The position numbers and the translations under genes were made by a program. The notes under the pieces are model-generated. The model did not search any database and was not told the DNA's origin. It saw only the letters and a list, made by a program, of their open reading frames with translations. From NCBI GenBank assembly GCA_963575745.1, contig CAUYUJ010015726.1, positions 1,085,449 to 1,149,448 on the forward strand: 64,000 nt of DNA, in the 5' to 3' direction. Positions 11,650-22,944 of the stretch are shown piece by piece. This DNA is from Prorocentrum cordatum (taxonomy: Eukaryota > Sar > Dinophyceae > Prorocentrales > Prorocentraceae). The first letter of the stretch is position 1; each line of letters starts with the position of its first letter.

Positions 11650-12142
11650 GCAGGAAAGATGGTGATGCAGGACTCGGTGAAGAACGACACTCCAGGGTGG
11701 ATCCCAGGTGAGGATCTACCTCGAGTTGGAGGATTCGGCCACGTTTTATTCTTCTGTGCACGGAAGGCTTCGAACACATCTCATTCGACATCAAATGCGG
11801 AGACGCTTTCGGCAGTGAGATGCACGGAAGTGGGACAACTGATTGCCTTGAGGCTCACAACTTTTCCGCAAGATGGTCATGCCCGCACCTCGTGACAGTT
11901 CCACAGCACACGACATGCTGAAGCTGAGCCTTCGAAGTGTGACTGTCGTTTCACGTGACGCAATGACAGATTGCATGGACCTTCTCGGGCTTATCACTGG
12001 CCGTCGTGGTGCACCCGCACACAAGTCGCAGCGAGTGGCCATCGCTGCCCTTCGAGACAACAGAACACATCACAGGATTCGATCGCTATTTCATGTTCCA
12101 GCGAGGGTGATGTTGGCAGATGGTCTCACGAAAGAAAAGTGA
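11650..12142 (+). pseudogene. Copia-type RNase H, decayed
   Basis: Two overlapping frames carry the domain. The frame from 11659 has GGFGHVLFFCARKASNTSHS followed by TSNAETLSAVRCTEVGQLIA. The frame from 11873 has DCMDLLGLITGRRGAPAHKS, then LRDNRTHHRIRSLFHVPARV and MLADGLTKEK. The acidic residues in NAE and DCMD and the closing LADGLTK motif are typical of the copia RNase H C-terminal end. The domain is split by at least one frameshift near 11880. Coding-like sequence continues to the stop near 12262. Confidence 0.8.
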
Positions 12143-12264
12143 TTCGATCGACTGCTGTGCTTCACGACAACGGGCAAGCGGAATACCACCCTGCTCGACT
12201 GACAAAGAAAAAACACAAGCGTGCCAAACTTCACCCGGAAACTTCAGAGAAGGAGCTCGACTAG

Positions 12265-12834
12265 CTCGCTGGGTAGCTAAACTATAAAATCTACTACGTC
12301 GACATGATTTGCACATGGCAGGTATACTGCCGGACATGTATACATCTTGACGATGAGAACAGAAGAAGTGAGTGAAGGATTATCTGTCTGTCTCTCTCTC
12401 TCTCTCTCTCTCGCATCCTCTCCTCATCCTCTCGTAAAATAGGCGCAAGTATAACTCTGGACCTGGGGCGTATAAAGATTTGCGAGCCAGCTTGATATTA
12501 GAAACGCATAGTCGCATGTCTTATTGTGTAGCAGCACAGTTGAGCGTAGGCTGTATAAACGTAGCAGTTGAAGCCGAAAGTTCCGTGGACCGCCCCACGT
12601 TCCACTATAGTTTTTTGTTATCCAGGTGTGCGACCAAGGACACACATCGGAGTTGAGTTTCACGGTTTTCGGAGGCTCCCAACCCCGTACAGAATGCGCG
12701 CCTTGCTTTTTCATGTAGCGTAACGTGATGGCAAAAACCATCTGGTTTGACATCCTCGCTGGTAAACCAACTGGCACGAAGGGGGCACGAGGTGGCATCA
12801 GGGGGCGCGAGGACATGCCAAAGTCACCGCGACA
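12265..12834. other. Spacer after copia remnant, no gene; short (CT)n
   Basis: Less GC-rich than its neighbours, with a CT dinucleotide run at about 12392-12413. It might include decayed LTR sequence, but no matching copy exists in the window. A 139-codon minus-strand frame (12843-12424) has no recognisable content. Confidence 0.5.
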
Positions 12835-14105
12835 AGCAGCCAAGAAAGTGCTGGATGAGCAGCCGCGAAGGCGCTAAATGAACAGCCGCGAAGACGCTAC
12901 TGATCATTATTCCGAAGAGGACCCGGCATGCGCGACGAGGACGCACCCAAGAAACCACGACAAGCAGCCGCGAAAACGCTGGATAAGAAGCCGCGAAGGC
13001 GCCAAATGGGAAGCCGCAAAGGCGCTGCTGACATTTACTTCGAAGAGGATCCTGCATGGGCGACGAGGACCCACCAAAGAAACCGCGACAAGCAGCCACG
13101 AAGGCGCTGGGCGAGCAGCCGCAAGGGCGCTAGATGAGCAGCAGCGAAGGCGCTGGATGAGCAGCCGCGAGGGCTCAAAATGCGCAGCCGCGACAGCGCT
13201 AGATGAAACACACTTCGAAGAAGAACCGGCGTGGGCGACAAGGACGCGCCCAAAAATCCGCGACGGGCAGCCATGAAGGCGCTGGACAAGCAACCGCGAT
13301 GGCGCTAGATGAGGAGCCACGAAGGCACTGCTGAAATTCATGTCGGACAGGATCGGGCATGGGCGACGAGGGCATGCAAAACAAAGCGCGCCAAGCAGCC
13401 ATGAAGGCGCTGGATGAGCAGCCACGAAGGCGCTAGACGATCAGCCGCGAAAGCACTACTAATAAATATTTCGAAGGAAACCCGGCATGGGCGACGAGGG
13501 AACACCCGAGAAACCGCAATAAGCAGCCATGAAAGCGCTGGAGAAGCAGCGACAAAGGCGCTACATGAGAAGCCGCGAAAGGCACTGCTGAGATGCATTA
13601 CGAAGAAGAGCCAGCATGGGCGACGAGGACGCACAAAAGAAACCGCGACGAGCAGCCATGAAGACGCTGGGTAAGCAACCGCAAAGGCGCTGAAATCGAT
13701 TTCGAAGAAAATTCGGCATGGGCGACGACACTCCAAGGAAATCGCGACAAGCAGCCATGAAGGCTCTGGATAAGCAGCCACGAGGGTGCCAGATGAGAAA
13801 CCGCAGAAGCGCTGCTAACATATACTTCGAGAAGGATCCGGCATGGGCGACGAAGACACACCAACGAGACCGCGACAAGCAGACCTGCAGGCGCTGGATG
13901 AGCAGCCGCGGAGGCGCTAGATGAGCAGCCTTGGAGGCGCTGGATGGGCAACCACCAGGGCGCCATATGAGCAGCCGCGAAGGCACAACTGTTTTTTCGA
14001 TGAAGAACCGGCATGGGCGACGAGGACACACCGAAGAAACCGCGAAAAGCAGCCATGAAGGCGCTGGATAAGCAGCCACGAAGGCGCCAGATGAGACGCA
14101 GGGAA
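12835..14105. repeat. Degenerate minisatellite, unit about 90-175 bp
   Basis: Nine occurrences of GGCATGGGCGACGAGGAC-like words (near 12926, 13056, 13231, 13358, 13487, 13616, 13708, 13842 and 14012) separate subrepeats of AAGCAGCCGCGAAGGCGCTGG (with variants), with AAACCGCGACAAGCAGCC and TTCGAAGAGGATCCGGC in each unit. Frames remain open for up to about 178 codons on the minus strand and 132 on the plus strand, but the translations are repetitive and no frame dominates. Confidence 0.85.
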
Positions 14106-14189
14106 GGTGCTAGATGATCAGCCACGAAAGCCATAATGGGCGTGACCTAAAAGATAAACCGGCAATGGCGACGAGGAACGCGTGCACAG

Positions 14190-14435
14190 CAGGGGGCACG
14201 AGGAGGACACGAATCGACAACAGGGGACGCGAGCGGGACACGAGGGGACAGCAGGGGACGCGAGGCGGACACGAGGGGGACACGAGAGGCACGCGAGGCG
14301 GACACGAGGGGACAGCAGGGGACACGAGAGGGACCCCACGGGAAGGAGGGGACACGTGGGGGCATCAGGGGACACGAGGGGTGCAGTAGGGGACACGACG
14401 AAGGAGGACACGAAGGGACAGCAGGGGGGTCCTCA
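14190..14435. repeat. GGGGACACGAGG minisatellite
   Basis: About 240 bp of units of 10-20 bp containing GGGGACACGAG or GGCGGACACGAG. Confidence 0.9.
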
Positions 14436-14640
14436 TGGGGCCTCCTTGCGGGGAGCCCCCAAACTCAGAAGCCCAAGAAAGCCTGGGCCCAAGAACTCAA
14501 TCCGGAAACCAGGAGTCCACAGACATCGGCATGTTTTGGGGGAGCGTGTTTTGCTTCCGCGGGCTTCCGCGGGCTTCCGCAGGCCTTCCGCTGGCGGATT
14601 CACTTCCGCCGCCTGTCGCTGGCCTTTCCGCCGAAGAAAC
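14436..14640. other. Short unique spacer between minisatellites
   Basis: This spacer contains a triplicated CGGGCTTCCG run at about 14559-14590. No gene is supported; a 292-codon plus-strand frame starting at 14435 continues into the pyrimidine-rich minisatellite and is mostly Phe/Pro/Ser. Confidence 0.5.
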
Positions 14641-15605
14641 AATTAAACTGCTCGGTCCGTCGAAACAAATTCCTCCCTGTTTCCTGCCCTGGTCCCTCCA
14701 TTTGCCTTCCGTTTTCCTCCCTGTTCCTTCCGTGCGCCTCCTGTTTCCTTCCGCGCCCTTCCCGTTTCCTTCCGCTTCCCTCCTTTCTCCTCAAATTTCC
14801 CTCACTTCTCGTTTCGTTTGCCTCCCTTTTCCTCTCGTTTCCTTCCTTTGTCGTTCCGTTTCCCTCCCTTCCGTTGCCCTACCTTTTCTTTATGTTACCC
14901 TCCCTCTTCTTCCCGTGTCCTTCCGTTTTCGTGTCGTTTCCCGCCCTTTTCCCTTCAATTGTCCTACCTTTTCCTTCCGTTGCCCTCCCTCTTCCTCTCG
15001 TTTCCGTCCGTGTTCTTCCCTTTTCCTTCCGTGTCCTTTTCCTTCTCCGCTTCCCTCCCTTTTCTTTACGCGTCCTTTTCCCGTTCGTTTCCTTCCGTTC
15101 CCCTCCTGTTTCCTTCCGTTTCTTTCCTTTTTCCTTCCGCGTCCTTTTCCTTCTCATATCCCTCCGTTTCCCTTCATTTCCCCTCTCGTTTACTTCCGTT
15201 TCCCTTCCTTTTCCATCCCGTGTCCTTCCGTCCTTCCTTTTCCGTCTCGCTTCCTTCCGTTTCCCTTCCGTTTACCTCTCGTTTCCTTCCGGTTCCCTCC
15301 CCGTTCCCTGTGATTCCCTTCCTTTTCCGTCTCGCTTCCTTCCGTTTCCCTTCCGCGTCCCTCTCGTTTCCTTCCGTTCCCTTCCGCATCCCTCTCGCTT
15401 CCTTCCGTTCCCCTCCCTTTTCCCTCTCGTGCTCCTCCCGTTTCCCTCTCGTTTCCCTTCCGTTTCCCTCTCGTTTCCTTCCGTTCCCCTACCTGTTCCC
15501 TCTCGAATTCCTCCCGTTTCCCCCCCCCGTTCTTTCCGTAACCTTTTCCGTCTCGTTTCCTTATGTTTCCCTCCCCTTTCGCTCGCTTCCTTTTCCCCGC
15601 TGGGT
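14641..15605. repeat. Pyrimidine-rich minisatellite (CTTCCGTTTCCCTC)
   Basis: Almost 1 kb of C/T-rich sequence on the plus strand built of CTTCCGTTTCCCT and CTCTCGTTTCCTT variants, with a strong strand asymmetry. Open frames of 250-290 codons are Phe/Pro/Ser/Leu low complexity and are not called. Confidence 0.9.
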
Positions 15606-15631
15606 GAGGGGCAAAGGCTGCCTAAGTAATG

Positions 15632-15762
15632 ATTAAACTCTGGAGTTAAGCGATTCTGTGGGAGGGGGAAGCACCAGCCGTAGATTCATTTAATTCCAGC
15701 GGTAAGTCGTCTTCGAGTTGGTAGCATTGGAAGACCTGTAGACGATTTAACTCCAGAGTTGA
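15632..15762. repeat. Short terminal inverted repeat pair
   Basis: AACTCTGGAGTTAA (15636-15649) and its exact reverse complement TTAACTCCAGAGTT (15747-15760) bracket about 97 bp of unique sequence. Each arm is itself nearly palindromic. It could be a tiny MITE or a stem-loop; no target-site duplication is obvious. Confidence 0.5.
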
Positions 15763-15830
15763 TGGTGATGGTGGTGGTGATGATGATGATGGTGATGATG
15801 AACATGATGAGGATAATGACCACGATGATG

Positions 15831-15862
<32 letters not shown>

Positions 15863-15982
15863 GCTGATGATGGTGATGATGATGCTGCTGATGATGTTGT
15901 TGCTCATGATGATGTGTTTTAGTATTATGACGGTGATCATGGTGATGATTGTGATGGTGATGATGATGACCATGATGATGGC

Positions 15983-16046
<64 letters not shown>

Positions 16047-16074
16047 GTGATGGTGATGGTGATGATGATGATGC

Positions 16075-16107
<33 letters not shown>

Positions 16108-16110
16108 GGA
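15763..16110. repeat. (GAT)n trinucleotide microsatellite
   Basis: Interrupted GATGATGGT repeats, with a small unique gap near 15905-15945. Confidence 0.96.
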
Positions 16111-16205
16111 GGACGAATATGAAATATCAGCCAGCATTGACTCCAAATAGATTATACGACTCAAATCAAGGAATGAGAAGAATCAAGTATACTTGGGATC
16201 CGCAA

Positions 16206-16602
16206 CTCAGCCAGCAAGCAAGCGTGCAAGCAAGCGCGCAAGCGCGCAAGCAAGCGTGCAAGCAAGCAAGTAAGCAAGCAAGCAAGCATGCGCGCTCAGA
16301 GGTGGTGCATAGGCATAGGCATAGGCATAGGCATAGGCATAGGCATAGGCGTAGGCATAGGAGTTACAGTCAACCCGTAGAATAAGGATGCGCGATAAGG
16401 ATGCAAGGGCCTTGGACGCCTATTTCGAAGCTTTTCGAGCGGGGCGCGGCCGACGAAAGTGGCGAAGGATGGACCGAGGAGGCAAGGATGCAAGGGTACC
16501 CTTGGGAAGGTTGCCCATCCTTACTATGCGGGTTGACTGTAGGGGGGGACATAGGCATAGACATAGGCATAGGCATAGGCATAGCCATAGGAATTAGGGG
16601 GG
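16206..16602. repeat. (AAGC)n and (ATAGGC)n microsatellites
   Basis: AAGC/CAAG tetramers run at about 16206-16290. ATAGGC hexamers run at 16308-16372 and again at 16553-16598. The second hexamer block follows a near-repeat of the sequence after the first. Confidence 0.95.
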
Positions 16603-17550
16603 GCATAGGAATTAGAGAGGGGAACGGACCAATTAGTAAGGTTTGAATGAGAAAAAGGTGGGGTTGGAAAAGAGTGAAAGGTTGGGTTGCAGAAAATACC
16701 TCTGAACGGCCCCTGGAGGGAAATATCCGCCTCAAGCTGGGAACGCTTCCCAACCCCACCTTGGACAACAACCCCTTCTACGCACCCTCGATCATGACCC
16801 CTCTCATCCATGGCGACAAGACTGGGCGTCGGCAGGCCTGCTCGGCGATGCGGGCCGGCAGTGAGACTCTCCTGGCGCTCGCTTGGGGGGATCTCGCGAG
16901 CAGGGCGGGGACCGGGCGCAGGAGGGGAAAGGAAAGGAGGAGGAGGACGAGGAGGAGGAGAACCAAAATACGCCCAAAGTGCGTCAGCGATGCTGCAACA
17001 CACCCTCCCGTCTCAAGCTCGCTCCTCATGAGTGTCTGCAGGCATTCTCTCGCCCTGCGCGGAGCGCCTCCGCCGGCAAGCGGGCGGCCCGTGGGCCCGC
17101 AGTTCTGGCGCGAGCTCCGCTTTGAAGGAAGCTGCCCTCCGCCCTTCGAGCCACAAGGAATGCGACGAGGAGGCCTTGTTCGGAAGCCGGGCAAGGGCTG
17201 CCAAATCCGTGGCTGCTAGAGTGGACCTCCGGGAGGTTGTCTTCGTCCTTCCGGGAAGAAGCCCGTTGACTGCTTCGCGTGCCGCGCCTCCTTCCGGGAA
17301 GCTGCTTTTTCCTTCCGGGAGGGCCGTTTTAGCAGCCACGGTTTTGGCAGCCCTCGCACGACAGCCCCGCTTTGAAAAAGAACCGCCCTGCTTCCGTGCA
17401 GCTGTTGCATACTTCTGCCGGTTGTCCATCCAAGCGGCATGCACGTGCGGCGGGCTCGTGTCGTGCCGACTTCGGCGCTGAATCCTAACACCGCGGGGAT
17501 CGCTCAACCCAGAACGATGGGCTGTTTCCGGAACGTGGGATCGTTCAGCC
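16603..17550. other. GC-rich spacer, no supportable gene
   Basis: Frames of 150-190 codons are open on both strands, without family resemblance. 17220-17345 contains repeated TTCCGGGA words. The minus-strand start of a frame at about 16990-16960 (GCAACATCGCTGACGC context) loosely resembles the tail sequence found at 34000 and 48450, but too weakly to call. Confidence 0.5.
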
Positions 17551-17552
17551 TC

Positions 17553-17747
17553 GACCGAATACAGTCGGGGCGTTGACCTGAGGAACCCTAAATAAGGAAC
17601 GAGGCCCCTGTTTCCCTTAACTTAAACTTCGATTCCCCATGGAAGACCTAAGGAAAACCCAAGGCAAACTGTAAAACTATCAAGGAACACCGAGCTCCCC
17701 CCCAACGAAAAGGGTTCCTTAGTCAGCACCCCGACTGTATGGGTCGC
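17553..17747. mobile_element. Small non-autonomous TIR element (MITE or introner-like)
   Basis: The left end 17559-17589 begins ATACAGTCGGGGCGTTGACC. It matches the reverse complement of 17711-17740, which begins ATACAGTCGGGGTGCTGACT, across about 31 bp with a few differences including one indel, and the match extends outward through CGACC. About 120 bp of AT-richer unique sequence lies between. No coding capacity is present and the target-site duplication is not clear. Dinoflagellate introner elements and MITEs both have this form. Confidence 0.65.
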
Positions 17748-18180
17748 CAGCGGCGTTCAACCTGGAACGCCGGCGGCGGGGTCGCCGCCTGTCGGCACGA
17801 CTCGAGCCCTCCGCAGATGCACGCAGGGCAGCTCTGCATGGAGAGCGCCAGCTCCCCGGCGGAAGCTGCAGGCAGGGTGCGCAGCCCTCGGGGGAAGGGC
17901 AGCGACCTCGCAGAGGGGCGCGAGGCAGAGTGGCAGCAGGCGCGGGGCGAGGCCACGAGGCAACACCGACGAGGGCATGCCCTTTTCCCCGAGCGGCTTG
18001 CCAGACGGAGTGCTGTTGTGATAGAAGCTAGTTCCGGCCGAGGACCCGCGCAACCAGACACCCTCAACAAGAACGAAGCGGTCCGCAGCTGGTTCGCCTG
18101 AGCCATCTCCACAACTCTCGTTTCCGAGTTGGCCAGGGTTGAGCCGCGATTGGGTGTTTCGCCTGAAATTTCCTCGAATC
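17748..18180. other. Spacer before 64-bp satellite
   Basis: No supportable gene. A 120-codon plus-strand frame and a 98-codon minus-strand frame overlap here without recognisable content. Confidence 0.5.
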
Positions 18181-20060
18181 TCTTAGCTCCGAGATGTCGC
18201 GCGCGAGGTGGTCCAGCGCGCTTCGCCTGATACACCCTTGCAACTCTGGGGTCCAAAATGCCGCGCCAGTGGTGGTCCCACCCGCTTCGCTTGTGATATC
18301 CTCACATCTCTGGGCTTCAAGACGCCGCGCGCGAGGTGGTCCAGCGCGCTTACTCTTGGCTCCGAGATGCCACGCGCGAGAGTGGTCCGACCCGCTTCGC
18401 TTGAGACATCCTCGCCACTCCGTGCTTTGAGATGCCGCGCGCGAGGTGGTCAGACCCGCTTTGCCTGAGACATCCTCGCCACTCCGTGCTCTGAGATGCC
18501 GCGCGCTAGGTGGTCCAGCCCGTTTCGCATGAGACATCCTCTCAATTCGGGGCTTCGAGATGCGCGCGAGGTGATCCGGCGCGTTTCGCCTGATACATCC
18601 TCGCAATTCGGAGCTCCGAGATGCTGCGCGCGAGGTGGCGCGACCCATTCGCTTCAGCACATCCTTGCAACTCTGGGCTCCAAGACGCCGAGCGCGAGGT
18701 GATCTGGCGCGTTTCGCCTGATACACCCTTGCATCTCTGGGCTCCGAGATGCCACGCGCGAGGTGGTCTGGTGCGCTTCGCCTGAGACATCCTCGAACCC
18801 CCTCGCAACTTTGGGCTCCAAGACGCCGCGCGCGAGGTGGTCCAACCCGCTTCGCCTGAGACATCCTCGCCACTTTGCGCTCTGAGATGCCTCGCACGAG
18901 GTGGTCCAGCCCGTTTCGCCTGAGACATCCTCGCAACTCGGCGCTCCGAGACGCGCGCGAGGTGATCCAGCGCGTTTCGCCTAATACACCCTCGCAATTC
19001 GGGGCTCCGAGATGCCACGCGCGAGGTGGTCCGACCCAGTCGCTTCAGTATATCCTCACAACTCTTGGCTCCAAGACGCCGCGAGCGAGGTGGTCCAGCG
19101 CGCTTCGCCTGGCACTCCCTTGCAAGTCTGGGCTCCGAGATACCGCGCGCGAGGTGGTCCGACCCGCTTCGCCAGAGATATCCTCGGATTCCCTCGCAAC
19201 TCTAGGCTTCAAAGCGCCGCGCGCGAGGTGATCTGGCGCGTTTCGCCTGATACACCCTTGCATCTCTGGGCTCCGAGATGCCACGCGTGAGGTGGTCCGG
19301 TGCGCTTCGCCTGAGGCATCCTCGAAACCCCTCGCAACTTTGGGCTCCAAGACGCCGCGCGCGGTGGTCCAGCGCGCTTCGCCTGATACACCCTTGCAAC
19401 TCAAGGTTCCGAGATGCCGCACGCGAGGTGGTCCGACCCGCTTCGCCTGAGACATCCTCGCCGCTCTGTGCTCTTGAGATGCCGCGCGCGAGGTGGTCCA
19501 GCCCGTTTCGCGAGACGTCCTCTCAATTCGGGGCTTCGAGATGCGCGCGAGGGGATCCGGCGCGTTTCGCCTGATACATCCTCGCAATTCGGGGCTCCGA
19601 GATGCTGCGCGCGAGGTGGTGCGACCCATTCGCTTCAGTACATGCTCGCTTGCTCGCTCACATTTCTTGGCTTCAAGACGCCGCGCGCGAGGTAATCTGG
19701 CGCGTTTCGCCGGATGCACCCTTGCAACTCTGGGCTTTGAGATGCCGCGCGCGAGGTGGTCCAGCCCGTTTCGCCTGAGACATCCTCGCAAACCTGGGCT
19801 ACGAGACGCCGCGCGCGAGGTGATCTGGCGCGCTTCGCCTGACACACCCTTGCAACCCTGGGCTCCGAGATGCTGCGCGCGAGGTGGTCTGGCGTGTTTC
19901 GCTGGTGATTTTCGCGCAAATCTGGATTTCGAGATGCTGCGCGCGAGGTGGTCCAGCCAGTTTCGCCTGACACACCCACGCAGTTCGGGGCTCCGAGATG
20001 CTGCGCGCGAGGTGGTCTGGCCTGTTTCGCCTGAAACATCCCCGAAAGTCTGGGCTCCGC
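18181..20060. repeat. 64-bp satellite array
   Basis: About 29 copies of a unit containing GAGATGCCGCGCGCGAGGTG, GTCCNGCGCGCTTCGCCTGA, and ACATCCTCGCAACTCTGGGC or ACACCCTTGCAACTCTGGGC. The GAGGTGG word recurs every 61-65 bp (18205, 18269, 18333, then after a short unit 18378, 18443, 18507 and 18568). One further unit lies at 20360-20425. Because 64 is not a multiple of three and stops are rare in all phases, long frames (290 and 441 codons on the minus strand) are open; these are not genes. Confidence 0.95.
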
Positions 20061-20345
20061 GAAGGAGGAGGGAGGTGTCGGGAGCGGCCAAAAGGGGGGT
20101 GTCCAAGAGGGGGGGGGTGCAAATCATGACCGGCGGCGTGTGCGCGGCCCAGCGGGGTGGCCAGGGACGTAAGGTAATGAAACAAGAAGAGGCGCCATGA
20201 AATGTGGGAAATATCATGGCCCACGCCATGATATCCCCCCCCCTCGTCATCACCCCCCTCTTTGCTGCCCCCGAAGGTGGAGTCGGACCAAGACGAACCA
20301 TTTGATTGCACGTCTGTTGTTGGACTGTGCTCTGGGAGGCGTCTG
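20055..20345. other. Insertion in the 64-bp satellite, with hairpin
   Basis: About 290 bp of non-satellite sequence interrupts the array. It has a perfect 10-bp hairpin, ATATCATGGC (20211-20220), loop CCAC, GCCATGATAT (20225-20234), flanked by GGGAA and CCCCC runs. This could be an insertion element, but terminal repeats were not found. Confidence 0.5.
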
Positions 20346-20425
20346 GGCACCGCCTGAGGCATCCTCGCAACTCTGAGCTCCCAGATGCTGCGCGCGAGGT
20401 GGCCCAGCCCGTTTCGCCCTCGCAA

Positions 20426-21585
20426 CCTTGAGTAATACGTTACTTCGAGCTCATGCTCCCGAGACCACAGTCGCTGGTAAACTATACACGTCGGTCGGAA
20501 GAAGTAGGTAAAAAACATGAAGTAGGAAGGCGGAGATAGTGGATTGGGTCCAGGTCCTCCCAGAGAATAACAAAACACAGCAGAAGCATGTCGATTCTTG
20601 AAATAGGAAGGCGCTTGAAATAGATTGGGATCTGGGAATCCAAAAATACCTACTTTCAAAGACCGGCATGTAATAAATCTGCATCCTCGAAATGATAATC
20701 TGTCGTAATCGCGCTCCCGAAGCCGCCCCCTGTAAATTACGGCGCGCTCGCTATCACTGCGCATTCGCGTTCCCTAAGCTACCGATTCCAACCCGCTGAA
20801 GCCGCCAAAAACCGCCACCCTCTCCCCAGAGCAAAAAAACATACTCAGTGTTGGGGCATGTGTTCGGGGGGGGGGGGCGCTTATCTCCCCCCGTCGTGTC
20901 TTGAGAATTCGGCTCTGGACCCAAGACTACGAATCCTCGAACATACCCAGAGGTGTGCGCTTCCGAAACCGGGAACCCTGGTAACTTAAAGTGGAAGCAC
21001 ACTCCCGAGGCCATCATCCCGCACGAGTTACTACAGACGCGCGCAACCAGCCAGCCAGCAAACAAACACAACCAGATACGAGCTAGTCAGACGAGTTGCC
21101 CGCCAGCCGCCGTCAAGAATAACCCACCAGCCTACCGACCACGCGTGGCCACGCAAGCAACCTGGGAGGGGTAGAAGGTGACGCCAGACAGACAACGATT
21201 ATTCAACATCAGTCCACGAGCCCCCACTTGCAGTGGTTGAAATGTGTGTGTGTGTGTGAGAGTGATGATTGGCTGTCCCCCTCCCCCTGTTCCTCTTCCC
21301 CGGGGGCCGTGAGGGGGGGGGGCGGGAGGGTGGAAGTGACGCGGGGGCCCGAAGCTCCTGCGCTCTGCAACTTTTCGCAGGGCCCTGGAGACATTCAACA
21401 TGACCCCACATAGTCAGATGTCTCCGAATTCAGGATCCGCCACCGCGCTGGCCGCTCACAGACCCAGTGGAGTGTCCTCGGGTCCTTTCGAGCTCTCTGT
21501 GCTGGGTGCTGCAAATACTCCTGGCCCAAAACCCCAACTCGCAGATCGCATTGGGCGTTCCGCGCGATGTTCCCGCGGAGCTCCC
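20426..21585. other. Unassigned spacer
   Basis: 20430-20760 holds two related phrases (GATTGGGATCTGGGAATCC; GATTGGGTCCAGGTCCTCCC). 21241-21262 is a short GT run. Minus-strand frames here carry no recognisable domain. I see no gene. Confidence 0.5.
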
Positions 21586-21995
21586 CGCGTGACTCCCCCG
21601 AAGGCCAGAAAGCACCAATGTGGGCCAGGAGGCCCCCGAATAGGCCCAAGACGGTCGAAGGGGCCCCCAGTCGGCCTAAGAAATCCCCAAGGTGGCCCCA
21701 GGACGGCCCAAGAGAGCCCCAAGGTGGCCCGAGAGGCTGCCAAGACAGCCCATGGACATCCATGGACGGCCCAAGTGGGCCCCGATACGGCCCACGGGGC
21801 CCCCAAAACGGCCCCTGGAGGCCCCGCGAAGGCACCGAGGCTGCCCAGAGAGGCCACCAAGACGGCTTCCGAGCGAGAGCGCCAGAAAGCCCGAGGGAGC
21901 CCGAAGACGCCCACAAGAGGCCTGAGGAGGCCCCCCCACAGGCCCCCGAGAGCCCCGAGAGACCCCCGAGAAGAAGCCTCCCAAGTGCCCCCACT
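21586..21995. repeat. CCCAAGANGGCCCC array (family of 6055-7125, inverted)
   Basis: Degenerate repeats of CCCAAGACGGCCCCAAGAGG type, the reverse complement of the array at 6055-7125. Gly/Pro/Arg frames on both strands (190-229 codons) are repeat translations. Confidence 0.85.
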
Positions 21996-22085
21996 CACTT
22001 GCTCACAAAGCCACGTCGCACGACACATCGGCTCAGCAGGGGAAAATGCTCGCCGCGCAGGAAGGGCCGCAATCAGAGGCTACAC

Positions 22086-22830
22086 CTAAGCCTCTATAGG
22101 GTCAGCGGACACGACATCTTGTTTAACAACTGCTTTCCACAGTGCTCCCAGGAGGCCCCAAACGCCCATGCTCCAGGTGGTCTGGACGTCAGCCGTCTCC
22201 AGCGGGTGGATCAAGGGAAGGGACTGTACTTGTCCTAGCTCAAGGGCTCGCCTCCAACAAGTGCATGAAGTCTGACAGCGTTGGGGGACGCCGTAAGAGC
22301 AGAAGGCAATGAAGAGCTCGGGAAGGACGATGCAAGACTGGAACACACACCACGGAGGCAGACGGCGCAAACATCACAACCTGCATTCCTAAACCGATCC
22401 GCGCACGCCCGAACTGATCCACGCGGGCTTCACCCAGGCAGGCACAGTGCGCCGGAGAGGGAATCGCGAGGAGGCGAGGAAAGACTACCCAAGCGATCGA
22501 TCGGGGCGGGCTGCGGCGGCAGCTGGAGATACCCTGCAGCAGAGCGAGAGAAAGTGGTGGCTAGCCTGTGATTCTGCACCACCTGGCGACCACTTTCCTG
22601 TCAGTTTTCTTGCTCAGGATATCCGCTGTCGGCTTGCTGCACCCATGGCGGCTGCTTTGCTCGCCCAGAACCACATCGCTAGCAAGCTCTTTCTGCACCT
22701 CCCTCTTCATCTCCTCAAGGCGGGCTGGAAGGAGTCGTCCTTGGCTTCGAGGGCGTCTCTTGCGCGCTTCTCTTGCGTGCTTCTCGGCTGTTCCCTTGGC
22801 CTTATGACCTTCTCACCCTCACTTGAACAA
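22086..22830 (-). pseudogene. Possible coding fragments, unrecognised
   Basis: Two minus-strand stretches read as ordinary protein. About 22370-22086 ends LLGALWKAVVKQDVVSADPI before a TAG-type stop. About 22830-22570, with no ATG at its start, reads AKGTAEKHARETRERRPRSQ, then LEEMKREVQKELASDVVLGE and SKKTDRKVVARWCRITG. The second is helical and charged. Their frames differ and about 200 bp of uninformative sequence separates them, so they might be exons of one gene or unrelated debris. Confidence 0.25.
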
Positions 22831-22944
22831 CTACCACGCACTCGCCATTCGGATGGTGGTGCTCCTACATTGTCGGAATGGAGGCTCGGGTCATCTTCAA
22901 ACTCAATGCCACTTTCGGACTGCCTCCTGTTGCCGCATGGGACC

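Larger units (their letters stand above)
7960..12264 (+). mobile_element. Decayed Ty1/copia-like retroelement (pol remnant)
   Basis: Plus-strand segments in shifting frames follow the copia order: integrase C-terminal part (about 8215-8590), Pro/Ala-rich linker (about 8956-9990), reverse transcriptase (about 10420-11260) and RNase H (about 11650-12142). Many frameshifts and stops show the copy is dead. I could not define LTRs or target-site duplications; 12265-12840 and 7255-7305 hold no obvious paired termini. It runs opposite to the larger copia-like element at the right end of the window and is clearly a different lineage, since its catalytic motif is MRVDDLL rather than SYVDDFKL. Confidence 0.8.

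Noticed and set aside
12907-14134. Possible tandem-repeat protein in the 12.8-14.1 kb minisatellite
   Set aside because: Units vary between about 90 and 175 bp and shift phase; stops interrupt every frame on the plus strand and the minus-strand readings change frame from unit to unit.
14435-15636. Plus-strand Phe/Pro/Ser frames of 250-290 codons
   Set aside because: Pure translation of a C/T-rich minisatellite; three overlapping phases are open at once.
15759-16385. Met/His/Ser-rich frames over 15.8-16.1 kb
   Set aside because: GAT trinucleotide microsatellite read in different phases.
18064-20370. Long minus-strand frames (290 and 441 codons) as a repeat protein
   Set aside because: They are translations of the 64-bp satellite, whose unit is poor in stops in every phase. 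The unit is not a multiple of three, so no amino-acid repeat stays in register, and the opposite strand is open as well.
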